Assembly (NCBI GenBank): GCA_963824195.1
Contig: CAWGOJ010000021.1
Location: 62,001-126,000, forward strand
Source: Bog-473 sp963824195
GTDB taxonomy: Bacteria; Actinomycetota; Acidimicrobiia; Acidimicrobiales; RAAP-2
Direction: 5' to 3'
DNA: 64,000 nt
Shown here: positions 56,421-64,000 of the stretch, piece by piece
Layout of the letters: every line of letters begins with the position of its first letter
How positions within the stretch are numbered: position 1 is the first letter of the stretch
Position numbers and translations under genes: made by a program
The notes under the pieces: generated by a model
Databases searched by the model: none
The model's input: only the letters and a program-made list of their open reading frames with translations
Told to the model about the DNA's origin: nothing

Positions 56421-58289
56421 TCAGATGCCGTCTTCCCAGCTGTGCAGCGGCCGCAGGAGCGCCGTCTTCTTGCGCTGGTGACCCGACATGCGGCGCAGGA
56501 TGTCGTCGAGAACGACGATCGCCGTGTCGACGTGGGGACCCTTGTTGAGCATCACGCACTCCGCCCGCTGCGCCATGGCGGCGTCGGTGACCTCGGCCCG
56601 AGACGGCTGCCCGGTTTGAGCCAGGTGGTCGAGCACCTCCGTCGCCCAGATCACGGGCAGGTGGGCCGCCTCGCACAACCACAGGATCTCCTCCTGCAGC
56701 TCGGCGAGCCGCTCGTAGCCGACCTCGACGGCAAGGTCGCCGCGGGCGATCATCACGCCAACACGCGGCGAACGCATCGCATGCAGCAGGATCTCTGGAA
56801 GGCGGGCGAAGGCCGCGCCGGTCTCGATCTTCAGGACCAGGCCGAGCTCATCGCCTCCGACGCGGCGGAGGTATTCCTGCATGGTGTCCACGTCGCGCTC
56901 GTGACGGAGAAACGACAACGCGATCATGTCCGCGTGCGACGCAGCCACTTGGAGGAGCGGCAGATCGTCATCGGTCACGGCGGCCCCTGGGAGATCGGCT
57001 TCGGGCAGGTTGATCCCCTTCTCGGCCCGTAGCTTCGAGCCCCGGACCGAGGCCGTCTGTATGAGGAGGATCATCTCTCCGGGGCCGACGCTGTCGACGA
57101 CGCCCGTGAGCTTGCCGTCGTCGAGCACGACGTGCTGACCCGGCTGGGCGACGTCGAAGACGACGGGCAGGGTGCAGCCGATCCGCGCCATCCCCGGCTG
57201 GCCGTGGCTCCACGGCTCGGCGGGTTCCAGCCCGACCGTCAGGCGGAGCCGGTCACCGGCGCACAGCAGGTGGTGCTGCGGGACCGGGGGAACGGCCCCC
57301 ACCGTGGTTGTGTCGCCGCCGCAGTCGAGCTGGGTCCCCGTCTCCACATAGGTCGTGTCCCAGGCCTCGGCGGTCGAGGCGCCCGACTCGCACACGACCA
57401 CCCGGAGGTGCCGGTGCGAGCCCCTGGTGTCGACCACGTCGACCACGTCGCCCGGTCTGCGCCGCTCGAGCCACTCGGCCTCGACCGGAAGGGCCGGGGA
57501 CACGCCGGCGGCCGGAGTCCCGCTGACCAGCCTGACGGTTGCGGGTGCGATCGCGACTCCACGGAGATCCCGCTCGGGTCGCACCCGGACCACGCGCGGT
57601 CCCTCGGCCAGGGGCCCAGTGCGCATCTTCGGTCCGGGCAGGTCCATGGAGATCCGACACGGGCGGGCAACCTCGTCGGAGGCCTTACGGACGTTGCGGG
57701 CCATCTCCTCCCACGCGTCGGGGCCGTCGTGCGCGCCGTTGATCCTCGCCACGTCCATGCCTGACGACACGAGGTGACGGACCAGCCGGTAATCGGTGGC
57801 TGCCTCGCTTGGCAGCGTGACCATCACCCGCGGCACCCTCCCGCGCGGGCGCGGGCCGAACAGGGCGTCCGTGTTCCGATCGAGCGCGGCACGACCGGCC
57901 TCGAAGCTGAGGAGAGGTGGCACCGGCACGGACACTGAGCTGTCGAGGGCCGACCGCACGCTCTCGACGGTCGCCAGGACATGGGGCTCGCAGCGCCCCA
58001 GTGACGAGAGGCCACGCTCACCGAGCCGGCGCTGCAGCGCCCTCTCGTCACCTTGGCGCAGCGCCAGGTAGTGCGTGAGGTTGACAGCATCCGCCCGATG
58101 GTCCGGATGGACCAGCGCGATGTCCTCGGCATGCCGGAACTCCCGCCTCGACATCGAGTCCTCGAGCTTCGCGAGGTCGGCGGCTATCGCTTGCCGCTCG
58201 CTGTTGTTGGGTGGCGGACGAGTCGGAGTCGCCGCGTGCCACTGACGCCTCTGCAGCCCGCCACAAGGACAAGGACACCTGGCCGGCAT
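56421..58289 (-). CDS. Pyruvate-kinase-like protein with N-terminal extension, no C-domain
   Basis: A 622-residue protein (ATG 58289; ATG 58154 would give 577). Residues 40-130 form a helical lead (HPDHRADAVNLTHYLALRQGDER) before the pyruvate-kinase barrel: ARINGAHDGPDAWEEM, ISMDLPGPKMRTG, then a long B-domain-like insertion and the catalytic stretch DMIALSFLRHERDVDTM, LVLKIETGAAFARLPEIL, VGVMIARGDLAVEVGYERLAE and PVIWATEVLDHLAQTGQPSRAEVTDAA. The usual C-terminal allosteric domain is absent. The K-lysine in LKIETG and the ARGDLAVE loop suggest catalytic competence. It could be an alternative pyruvate kinase or act on another phosphoenol substrate. Confidence 0.85.
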   Translation of the reverse strand: MPARCPCPCGGLQRRQWHAATPTRPPPNNSERQAIAADLAKLEDSMSRREFRHAEDIALVHPDHRADAVNLTHYLALRQGDERALQRRLGERGLSSLGRCEPHVLATVESVRSALDSSVSVPVPPLLSFEAGRAALDRNTDALFGPRPRGRVPRVMVTLPSEAATDYRLVRHLVSSGMDVARINGAHDGPDAWEEMARNVRKASDEVARPCRISMDLPGPKMRTGPLAEGPRVVRVRPERDLRGVAIAPATVRLVSGTPAAGVSPALPVEAEWLERRRPGDVVDVVDTRGSHRHLRVVVCESGASTAEAWDTTYVETGTQLDCGGDTTTVGAVPPVPQHHLLCAGDRLRLTVGLEPAEPWSHGQPGMARIGCTLPVVFDVAQPGQHVVLDDGKLTGVVDSVGPGEMILLIQTASVRGSKLRAEKGINLPEADLPGAAVTDDDLPLLQVAASHADMIALSFLRHERDVDTMQEYLRRVGGDELGLVLKIETGAAFARLPEILLHAMRSPRVGVMIARGDLAVEVGYERLAELQEEILWLCEAAHLPVIWATEVLDHLAQTGQPSRAEVTDAAMAQRAECVMLNKGPHVDTAIVVLDDILRRMSGHQRKKTALLRPLHSWEDGI

Positions 58290-58448
58290 CCCGGATCGCG
58301 TTCTGCATCACTCGTGCCATGTCTGCGGCGAGGTCTCGCATGGTCGTACTCCCAGAAGGGCGCCGGAGAGGTCGCGCGCCCTGCCTCCAGCTTCGGACCA
58401 TTGAGGGGGTTGGAGGTAGGGCCGGATGTCACTTCACAGGCGGGCTAT

Positions 58449-59687
58449 TCACCCCGGGGTGTCGGGGAAGTCCCGCATGCTGCGCATGGGCGATGCCAGG
58501 AGCCAGACTCCCGCCACTGCCTCGCCGGCGGCGCCGATCCACAGCGTCGGTCGCAGCCCGAGGACGGAGCCGAGCACCCCGCCGATGAGGGCGCCGATCG
58601 GGAGAACCCCCCAGACGACGAAGCGCATGGTGGCGTTCATCCGGCCGAGCAGCCGGTCCGGGCACAGGCGCTGGCGGAAGCTCACCTGGTTGATGTTGTA
58701 GACGACGGCGGAGAACCCGATGGCGAACGTGCCGAACCCGAAGAAGAGCAGGCCCACACCGGGCATCGTCAGCGGAATCAGCAGCGCGCCGACGTTGCCG
58801 CCGATGCCGATGATGGTGGCACGCACCCCGCCGAAGCGCCGGGCCATCGGGCCGGCGACGAACGCCCCCAGCACGCCACCGATGCCACCCATTGAGAAGA
58901 GCAGACCGATGACCCCGGGCGAGGCGTGCACCTCGCGCACCAGGAAGACGATCTCGACCGCAGCGGCGACGCCGCTGAAGAGGTTGGAGGTCGCGGTTGT
59001 GGCCGCGATGGCCCGCAGCAAAGCGTTGCCGAAGACCAAGCGGAGTCCCTCGCCGATGTCGTGGACCAGCTTGGGGTGCCCTCCCGGGGGCACCTGCGGC
59101 TTCGGTTCGGGGCTGCGAATGGCGGTGACGGCGGCCGCGGAGGCGAGGAAACTCACCGCGTCGGCAGCCACCGCGGCCGAGCTGCCGATGGCCTGGACGA
59201 GGCCGCCGGCGACGCTCGGGCCCGCCACTGCGGCCACCTGGGCGCTGCCGGTGAGCTTGGCGTTGCCCTCGACCAGGTGCTCCCTCCCGACCAACGCGGC
59301 AGGTACGACTGGTAGGCGACATCGAAGAGCACGGTGAGGATCCCGCTGGACAGGGTGACGACGAAGAGCTGGGCCAGGGTGAGACCGCCGAGGGCGTAAG
59401 CGACCGGGACCGACCCCAGCGCGAGCACCCGGCCCAGGTCCGCGACGATCATGACACTGCGCCGCCGCATGCGGTCGACCCATACACCGGCCGGAAGCCC
59501 GACGACGAGGAAGGCGGCGGTCGACGCCGCGGTCAGCAGCCCCATCTCGAACGTGGTGGCGTGCAACGTGCGCACCGCCAACAGAGGAATAGCGAGAAGG
59601 CTGACCTGCGAGCCGAGCTCGCTCACCGTCTCGCCGCCCCAGAGGAGCCGGAAGTCGCGGTGCCGCAGCAACACCCCCCTTGGCCAT
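58449..59687 (-). pseudogene. MFS transporter gene with frame-shifted N-terminal third
   Basis: The C-terminal two-thirds (REHLVEGNAKLTGSAQVAAV to SPMRSMRDFPDTPG) is an EmrB/TetA-like or enterobactin-exporter-like MFS protein in the frame that stops at 58449. The matching N-terminus (LRHRDFRLLWGGETVSELGS to LFDVAYQSYLP) lies in another frame from about 59655 to 59297. A missing base at 59296/59297, where the sequence should read LP-A-LVGREHLVEG, explains the break. The frame of the C-part stays open back to ATG 59687 by chance or through a second, compensating extra G in the six-G run at 59674-59679 (MAKG-VLLRHRDFR). Without correction residues 6-130 would be nonsense. Confidence 0.72.
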
Positions 59688-59810
59688 CGGCGGACCCTAA
59701 CCGGCGGATACCGGGGCCGGGATCGACCTTGGCGCGTGCCCAGTCCGCGTCTGGTCTCCCTCACCGGTGACACACATGATGCCGATTCGCTGGCGCTGGG
59801 TTATACCGGT

Positions 59811-60581
59811 GTGGTGCGTGGGCACCGCCTCCTTCTCGGCATCGCCGGCGTGGCCCTCTGCGCGTGGTGTGGATGGGTGAGCGTCTTTCACCGCTCCACC
59901 GCACCGGCGGAGATCACCTGGGTGCTCTCACTCGGGGCCGTGATCGCGGTCGACCTCACGCTGTGGCGCGGCACACGGGGGAAGCGGTTCGGCTGCCACC
60001 TCCCACCGGTCGACGACCCTTGGCCGCGTCCGGGCCGAGGGGGAGGCCGGCTGGCCCTGCGAGGCGTGGCGCCGTGGATCGTGCTGTTCGTGGTGGCGCT
60101 CGCCTGGGACGTGCTGGGCATCGACACCGGCCCGCACCAGTACCACCTCACGATCAGCGCGCTGGCACAGGCCTACCGGCCAATGAATGCCGCCCTCCTC
60201 CTCGTATGGATATTGGCCGGGATCGGCTACGAGGCCGCCAGGGCGAGGGCGCCTGTGGGCGACACGAGCATCCCGGCATCTCCGGCGACGCCGGGTCCGG
60301 ATACTCCCGGGCCCGGCGCCACCGTCGGCGCGGGCATGCTCACCCTCGGCGGTCACGCCGTCGGCCCGGGACTGCTCCTGCCCTCGAGCCCACCGATCGG
60401 GGTCGCCTTCTGGATCGCCGTCCTTATCGCCGGACTCCTGGTGGACCTGGTTGCCCGCCAGTCACACGGCCGGGTGGCGAACGCCGAGGAGTTCGTCCGC
60501 TTCATCTCCTCGTCGACGATCCCGAACATCGCCCTGATCGCGGCGTGGGTGTTCGCGGGATATCACCTGTTCGCGCGCTGA
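59811..60581 (+). CDS. Polytopic membrane protein, unknown function
   Basis: A 256-residue protein with GTG at 59811 or 59814. TATACC at 59802-59807 could be a -10 element, so the mRNA may be leaderless. Six or so hydrophobic segments: LLLGIAGVALCAWCGWVSVF, EITWVLSLGAVIAVDLTLW, WIVLFVVALAWDVLGIDTG, NAALLLVWILAGIGYEAA, AFWIAVLIAGLLVDLVA and IPNIALIAAWVFAGYHLFA. The C-terminal VRFISSSTIPNIALIAAW with a preceding HGRVANAEEF is the most distinctive part. No family is recognised. Confidence 0.7.
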   Translation: MVRGHRLLLGIAGVALCAWCGWVSVFHRSTAPAEITWVLSLGAVIAVDLTLWRGTRGKRFGCHLPPVDDPWPRPGRGGGRLALRGVAPWIVLFVVALAWDVLGIDTGPHQYHLTISALAQAYRPMNAALLLVWILAGIGYEAARARAPVGDTSIPASPATPGPDTPGPGATVGAGMLTLGGHAVGPGLLLPSSPPIGVAFWIAVLIAGLLVDLVARQSHGRVANAEEFVRFISSSTIPNIALIAAWVFAGYHLFAR

Positions 60582-60591
60582 CCTCGGATTG

Positions 60592-61074
60592 CTAGCGGGC
60601 GTTGCACACCACGCTGGCATCCGATGGCGTGCCCGCAAACGTGCCTCCCTGGATTCCCTCGACCGCAACTGACTCTGTGATCGAGGCCGAATCCGTCGCG
60701 GAGGATCCGACTTCGGCCACCGTGGATCCAACGACCCGGCCTGAACGGAGCACGTCGATCCTGCAGGAGAGAGGCCTATGAGCTGAGCTCACGATGAAGG
60801 TCACCCGTTCGGCAGGTGCCGCCTTGGCGACGAGCGGGCTCTTCGGCTGCAAAACCGCAGAGACGGAAGACACCTTCGCTTCCGCGCCCCCCGACGACTC
60901 AGAACCGGAGGTCGCGTTCGGAGCTGCAGCATTTCCCGATGTCGCCGCGGTCCCTGAGGCACCCGGTGTCGCTGTCGAATCACCGCCGCAGCTCGCGAAC
61001 GCTGCGCCGACGCACAGTGCCGCTACCACGGCCGCCGACGCGTGGAGCACTGAGCAATCGTAGCTGAGTGCCAC
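60592..61074 (-). CDS. Putative lipoprotein
   Basis: A 160-residue protein (GTG 61074; GTG 61050 giving MLHASAAVVAALC is also possible). A hydrophobic segment ends in AAFASC, a lax lipobox, followed by a low-complexity Thr/Ser/Ala/Gly-rich linker of about 45 residues and an Ig-like or carbohydrate-binding-like domain (RVTFIVSSAHRPLSCRIDVLRSGRVVG ... SVVCNAR) with two Cys. Probably anchored on the outer side of the membrane. No family is recognised. It is convergent with the preceding gene and lies just outside the island edge. Confidence 0.6.
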   Translation of the reverse strand: MALSYDCSVLHASAAVVAALCVGAAFASCGGDSTATPGASGTAATSGNAAAPNATSGSESSGGAEAKVSSVSAVLQPKSPLVAKAAPAERVTFIVSSAHRPLSCRIDVLRSGRVVGSTVAEVGSSATDSASITESVAVEGIQGGTFAGTPSDASVVCNAR

Positions 61075-61318
61075 GGGATATTGAGTTGAACCATCAGAGT
61101 TTGTGTCGAGTTTGTGCGGGCGCGCTCCGACGACCACGGTGGGCGACCCGTGAATGACCCAATCCTGCTTCACAGCGGCGATCGATCATCGGTCTGGCGG
61201 GTGAAAGCAGCGATGATGTGAGGTCCGCCTTGGGCGGCACGTTTGTGCAAGGGCAGTCCACGCGATTCGTTACACCCTGCTCCAACCGGGGATACTGCGC
61301 TCTACTAACTTCTCCGGG

Positions 61319-61373
61319 TGGAGGTGAAGGGACTCGAACCCTCGGCCTCTACATTGCGAATGTGTGGCTCTCA
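61319..61373 (-). tRNA. Truncated tRNA-Ala (anticodon CGC), 3' remnant
   Basis: The 3' two-thirds of a tRNA on the minus strand. From 3' to 5': discriminator A (61319), acceptor CACCTCC (61320-61326) with U70 as required for alanine tRNA, T arm GAGGG-TTCGAGT-CCCTT (61327-61343), 5-base variable loop AGGCC, anticodon loop TTCGCAA with CGC (61356-61358) and D-stem 3' strand GAGC (61367-61370). The 5' acceptor strand, D-loop and 5' D-stem are absent, and the anticodon stem has two mismatches. CCA is not encoded. It cannot be a working tRNA and marks an integration site (attachment core duplication). Confidence 0.78.
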
Positions 61374-61463
61374 GTGTTTTGACCAGGTGCTTTCCGAGGA
61401 CTTTCCTGGTTGCGGCGTTGCGATCCTCTCAGGTTCCCTCACGATCCCTCCCCTTCCCGCACG

Positions 61464-61483
61464 GTAAAGACACGTAAAGACAC
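61464..61483. repeat. Direct repeat GTAAAGACAC x2 beside the tRNA remnant
   Basis: Two adjacent 10-base copies about 90 bases inside the island edge. Tyrosine-recombinase elements often carry short direct repeats (arm sites) close to the core, but nothing else supports that role here. Confidence 0.4.
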
Positions 61484-61551
61484 GCTCGGACGGCGGCTGG
61501 GCGCGCTGGCGTGACCTCGCAGTCGGAACGGTCAGCCCGAAACCGCGCGCC

Positions 61552-61920
61552 TCACCCATTCGGGAGCGGCCCGATCCAGCGCTCGCTGCCTGTCAACCCG
61601 TCGGGGTGGTCATGCAGCACCTTCTCGATTGCGCCCGCGAGCGCAGTGGCGGCAGCGCGACTGCGGGTCCGCGTCGAGGGCACCAAGATCAGGCCCCCAT
61701 GCGTCCGTCCCTGCGCAAGCCGCTCGGCGGCGAGCGGCCGAAAGTCCTTGATGTTGTTGGTGACTACGGCGCGCCCTTCGCCGGTCGCGACCTCGAGGAT
61801 GGTCGAGTCGATACTTCCGACGAGATCGACGCGCTCGACGACAGCAACAACGTCATAGCCCGCCTCGCGCAACAGCACTGCGATCTGCGGCGAGAGCTGC
61901 TCGTCCAGGAGGGCCTTCAC
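61552..61920 (-). CDS. DUF5615-type PIN-like toxin
   Basis: A 122-residue protein, GTG 61920, overlapping the upstream DUF433 stop as GTGA. MKALLDEQLSPQIAVLLREAGYD starts with the acidic LLDEqlSP motif, and DSTILEVATGEGRAVVTNNIKDF carries the second acidic pair, both typical of the small PIN-like domain of Mut7-C/DUF5615 toxins. Such proteins are predicted ribonucleases that target tRNA or mRNA and are paired with DUF433 antitoxins. The C-terminal tail (SRAAATALAGAIEKVLHDHPDGLTGSERWIGPL) is longer than in minimal members. Confidence 0.85.
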   Translation of the reverse strand: MKALLDEQLSPQIAVLLREAGYDVVAVVERVDLVGSIDSTILEVATGEGRAVVTNNIKDFRPLAAERLAQGRTHGGLILVPSTRTRSRAAATALAGAIEKVLHDHPDGLTGSERWIGPLPNG

Positions 61921-62330
61921 ACACGGAGTGCTTGCTCACCAGCGGCGGCCGCGGCGCGACCCCGTTCGTACTCGGACTCATTGCTTTCGATCTCAGTATC
62001 GATCTCACCGCGATATTCGCCGTAGTAGGCCGCGGCGGCTTCCACCAGTCCGGCTGGGACCTGTAGGTACTGGGCTGCCAGTGGAATGGACCCATCGTTG
62101 TCTCGGACGGTGGCGATGACCTCCCAGACATCCAGCCCGCGGCCGATCAGGCTGGCGCGTCGCCCGCTGGGTCCATCGAGAAAATGAATCAATGGATGCA
62201 TGTCGTGCCGAAGCCCCTCCTCGACGTAACGCTGCGCCAGGGTCCGTTCTGGCAGATGGGCGCGATGAGCCCGCTCGGTGAGCCGCTCTTTCGTGCCGGG
62301 TGCGAGCCGCAAGGTGTAGTGATCGGCCAT
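61917..62330 (-). CDS. DUF433-type antitoxin
   Basis: A 137-residue protein with ATG at 62330. The N-terminus (HYTLRLAPGTKERLTERAHRAHLPERTLAQRYVEEGLRHD) is a ribbon-helix-helix-like DNA-binding region; the C-terminal part (GRGLDVWEVIATVRDNDGSIPLAAQYLQVPAGLVEAAAAYYGEY) is a DUF433 helix-turn-helix. It precedes the PIN-like toxin with a four-base overlap, the usual order for antitoxin then toxin. It likely represses its own promoter, where an inverted repeat flanks the -35 and -10 boxes. In an island this pair would serve maintenance or defence. Confidence 0.87.
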   Translation of the reverse strand: MADHYTLRLAPGTKERLTERAHRAHLPERTLAQRYVEEGLRHDMHPLIHFLDGPSGRRASLIGRGLDVWEVIATVRDNDGSIPLAAQYLQVPAGLVEAAAAYYGEYRGEIDTEIESNESEYERGRAAAAAGEQALRV

Positions 62331-62367
62331 GTGACATAGTGTACCACCCTGTGCCACAGCGTGTCAC
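62331..62367 (-). promoter_or_regulatory. Leaderless promoter and operator of the toxin-antitoxin operon
   Basis: On the minus strand GTGACA (-35, 62362-62367), 18-base spacer, TACACT (-10, 62338-62343), then seven bases to the ATG at 62330, so the mRNA should be leaderless. The -35 and the start region form an inverted repeat (GTGACA ... TGTCAC), and TGTG-G-CACA within the spacer is a second dyad. Such symmetry around a promoter is expected for antitoxin autoregulation. Confidence 0.55.
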
Positions 62368-62738
62368 CACGGCGAAGCCACTCGGCGCTCGCCCGGCGCC
62401 GCCAACGTCTCGGGGGCGGCCGGCGCAGGAAGCCGAGAGCCACGGTGGAGAGCTCGGGGCGACGGGGGCTTCTTGTAGGAGCATGGGCAGCGGTTGATTC
62501 GAGCTGGTGGGGAAGTGATCGGCGTCAGCCGTGATCGGCTGCCGCCTGTCCGACCACAGCTCTTCGGATCCGTCTTACATCCGGGATCGTGATGAATGGA
62601 TATCGACATGCCATCGGCCCGTTCGTTTGACACAGGTTGGATCGATTTGGTCATTCGGGTGTCACACCGCGGTCGTAGTCTCTGCGTATTCCGGTACGGG
62701 CATCCGGTCACCACGCGGTTCCCTGAGGTAGCGCAAGC
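62368..62738. other. Intergenic region between toxin-antitoxin pair and jetA
   Basis: About 370 bases with no credible gene. TTGACA at 62627-62632 is a candidate -35 for the jet operon but no convincing -10 follows at 17-18 bases. GAGG lies ten bases before the jetA ATG. Confidence 0.4.
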
Positions 62739-63785
62739 ATGAAGTATGACGAGATAGACCAGCTTCGTACGCACCACGCGGCCTGGGCACTCTTGCGGTC
62801 GAACAACGCGACACTCGTTCTGAGTTTCCTCGGTCGCATCTTCGTGGAGCACAACGCGGGAGACGTCGCCGCATCGGCATTGGCCAGTGAGCTTGACGAG
62901 GAGCTGTACGCATTGAACCAGCGTCTTGGTGAGGAGAGATTCCCAAAACCGGCGTCCGAGTATCTGGACGACTGGGCTTCACCGGACCACGGGTGGCTAC
63001 GGAAGTTCTACCCGCCTGGCTCCGACGAGGCCCGATTCGACTTGGTCCCAGCGGTCGAAAAGGCACTGCGATGGGTGGAGGACTTGCGAACCAGGGAGTT
63101 CATCGGTACCGAGTCCCGCCTGAACACCATTTTCGAGTTGCTGCGCCAGATGGTCTTCGGCGCGGAGAACGATCCGGATCGCCGATTGGTCGAGCTGCGG
63201 CGTCGCCGGGCCGAGCTGGACGAGGAAATCGCCCGAGCCGAGCGGGGTGAGGTGACGATGCTGGACCCGGTGAGCCAGCGCGACCGCTACCAGCAGTTCT
63301 CTCGCACCGCCCGCGAGCTGCTGTCGGATTTCCGCGAGGTGGAGGAGAACTTCCGGCGCCTCGACCGCAACCTGCGCCAGCAGATCGCCGGCTGGAACGG
63401 ATCGAAGGGCGCCCTCCTCGACGAGGCGCTGGGCAGCCGCAACAGCATCGCCGAATCCGACCAGGGCCAGAGCTTCCAGGCGTTCTACGACTTCTTGCTC
63501 TCCCACCAGCGCCAAGCCGAGCTGACCGATCTGCTGGAGCGACTACGGGAGATCGACGAGATCAACGACCAAGACGATCGGCTGGCTCGCATCCATTTCG
63601 ACTGGATCGACGCCAGCGACCGGACCCAGGCCACGGTCCGGCTGCTGTCCGAGCAACTTCGCCGCTTTCTCGACGACCAGGTGTGGCTCGAGAACCGCCG
63701 GGTCTTCGACCTGCTGCGCAGCATTGAGGCCAAGGCCCTCAAGGTCCGGGACCTCCGCAGCCGCGGTGACCATGGAGATGGATGA
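62739..63785 (+). CDS. jetA: Wadjet JetA (DUF3375), N-terminal three-quarters, frame-shifted
   Basis: The 348-residue product (ATG 62739) carries the DUF3375 features HHAAWALLRSNNATLVLSFL, YLDDWASPDHGWLRKFYPPG, TESRLNTIFELLRQMVFG, QQFSRTARELLSDFREVEENFR, ESDQGQSFQAFYDFLLS and LRRFLDDQVWLENRRVFDLLRSIEAKAL. JetA is the kleisin subunit of Wadjet, which with JetB, the SMC JetC and the nuclease JetD cuts closed circular plasmids. Full-length JetA has about 480-500 residues. Here the frame ends early in RDLRSRGDHGDG while the next part continues in another frame from about 63765. GC content is lower than that of the chromosome, consistent with transfer. Confidence 0.88.
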   Translation: MKYDEIDQLRTHHAAWALLRSNNATLVLSFLGRIFVEHNAGDVAASALASELDEELYALNQRLGEERFPKPASEYLDDWASPDHGWLRKFYPPGSDEARFDLVPAVEKALRWVEDLRTREFIGTESRLNTIFELLRQMVFGAENDPDRRLVELRRRRAELDEEIARAERGEVTMLDPVSQRDRYQQFSRTARELLSDFREVEENFRRLDRNLRQQIAGWNGSKGALLDEALGSRNSIAESDQGQSFQAFYDFLLSHQRQAELTDLLERLREIDEINDQDDRLARIHFDWIDASDRTQATVRLLSEQLRRFLDDQVWLENRRVFDLLRSIEAKALKVRDLRSRGDHGDG

Positions 63786-64000
63786 CACCACTGTGTCGGT
63801 CGGACTGCCGACCGAGCGACCCATGTATCGTCGCCCGACCGTCACCGCCATCGACAGCGCTCAGGTGCAAGAGGGTTCTGCCGACTTCGACTCGTCGGCC
63901 CTGGTGAGCCAGATGTTCATCGACCGCGACGACCTGCTCCGTCGGGTGTGGGACACGCTGGGGCCTCGGGACCAGGTCGGCCTGCGGGAGGTCGTGGCCG
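63772..64000 (+). CDS. jetA: C-terminal part of JetA in the shifted frame (runs off window)
   Basis: From ATG 63772 or 63778, overlapping the first part's stop (63783-63785), the frame reads MEMDDTTVSVGLPTERPMY and then SADFDSSALVSQMFIDRDDL, ending at the window edge in DTLGPRDQVGLREVVA. In intact DUF3375 proteins this stretch follows directly on the LRSIEAKAL region, via a MEI-D/ERP-L-Y segment, so it is not JetB. The join needs loss of one base or gain of two near 63760-63771. Reinitiation at the ATG could produce a two-piece JetA, but a frame error or decay is simpler. Confidence 0.75.
   Translation, partial: MEMDDTTVSVGLPTERPMYRRPTVTAIDSAQVQEGSADFDSSALVSQMFIDRDDLLRRVWDTLGPRDQVGLREVVA

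Noticed and set aside
61319..61373. Functional tRNA-Ala gene
   Set aside because: No 5' acceptor strand or complete D arm within reach, and two mismatches in the anticodon stem.
63772..64000. JetB as the gene after jetA
   Set aside because: The sequence matches the C-terminal part of DUF3375 (JetA), not the small KITE protein JetB, so I treat it as a frame-shifted continuation.

Overview
The window is GC-rich DNA (roughly 70% G+C) coding on both strands with short intergenic gaps, many GTG/TTG starts and frequent 4-base ATGA/GTGA overlaps. Gene content fits a high-GC actinobacterium, most likely an Acidimicrobiia-like lineage: a PafB-PafC fusion, type II glutamine synthetase, a mycobacterial-type steroid C/D-ring gene set, an F420-dependent nitroreductase family protein, an Erm-type methyltransferase and a monoderm-type Tad pilus locus without secretin. 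The lineage is an inference from gene content; no rRNA or complete tRNA gene was found.

Layout. 0-1.8 kb: remains of a conjugative element (C-terminus of a TraG/VirD4 coupling protein, and a short MobF relaxase). 1.8-18.4 kb: housekeeping genes (F420 enzyme, PafBC, CtaG, Erm-like methylase, acyl-CoA carboxylase, MoaC, FmdB, TldD/PmbA, hotdog thioesterase, MFS, Dxs, ABC exporter, RmlA-like nucleotidyltransferase). 18.4-27.2 kb: catabolic block centred on a fadE30-ipdF-fadD3 operon for steroid C/D rings, with an MDR alcohol dehydrogenase, a class III CoA-transferase homologue, an amidohydrolase and a serine hydrolase. 27.2-39.1 kb: MsrB, SSB, lipoprotein, GT39, ftsX/ftsE, prfB, secA and glnII. 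39.5-49.8 kb: Tad/Flp pilus locus (two Flp pilins, a LuxR-type regulator, tadC-tadB-tadA-tadZ-cpaB on the minus strand, tadE, a frame-broken tadG-like gene and a prepilin peptidase on the plus strand). 49.9-61.1 kb: DEAD-box helicase with a cold-shock domain, PhyH dioxygenase, amidase, D-threonine-aldolase-like enzyme, PRC-barrel protein, quinone oxidoreductase, pyruvate-kinase-like protein, a frame-shifted MFS gene, a membrane protein and a lipoprotein. 61.3 kb to the end: a truncated tRNA-Ala (CGC) marks the edge of a genomic island carrying a DUF433/DUF5615 toxin-antitoxin pair and the start of a type I Wadjet plasmid-defence locus, whose jetA is frame-shifted.

Most notable observations: (i) four copies of a dyad, GGTC-N7-CCTATG in gene orientation, each 85-130 bases upstream of a Tad transcription unit (flp1, flp2, cpaB operon, tadE) and all pointing the same way, which looks like the site of a dedicated pilus regulator; (ii) the tRNA remnant, whose orientation says the island lies to its right; (iii) clusters of frame breaks in tadG/prepilin peptidase, an MFS gene and jetA, which are either real decay/phase variation or local sequence errors; (iv) a DEAD-box helicase whose conserved Q-motif lies upstream of any normal start codon, behind a Shine-Dalgarno followed by AUC.
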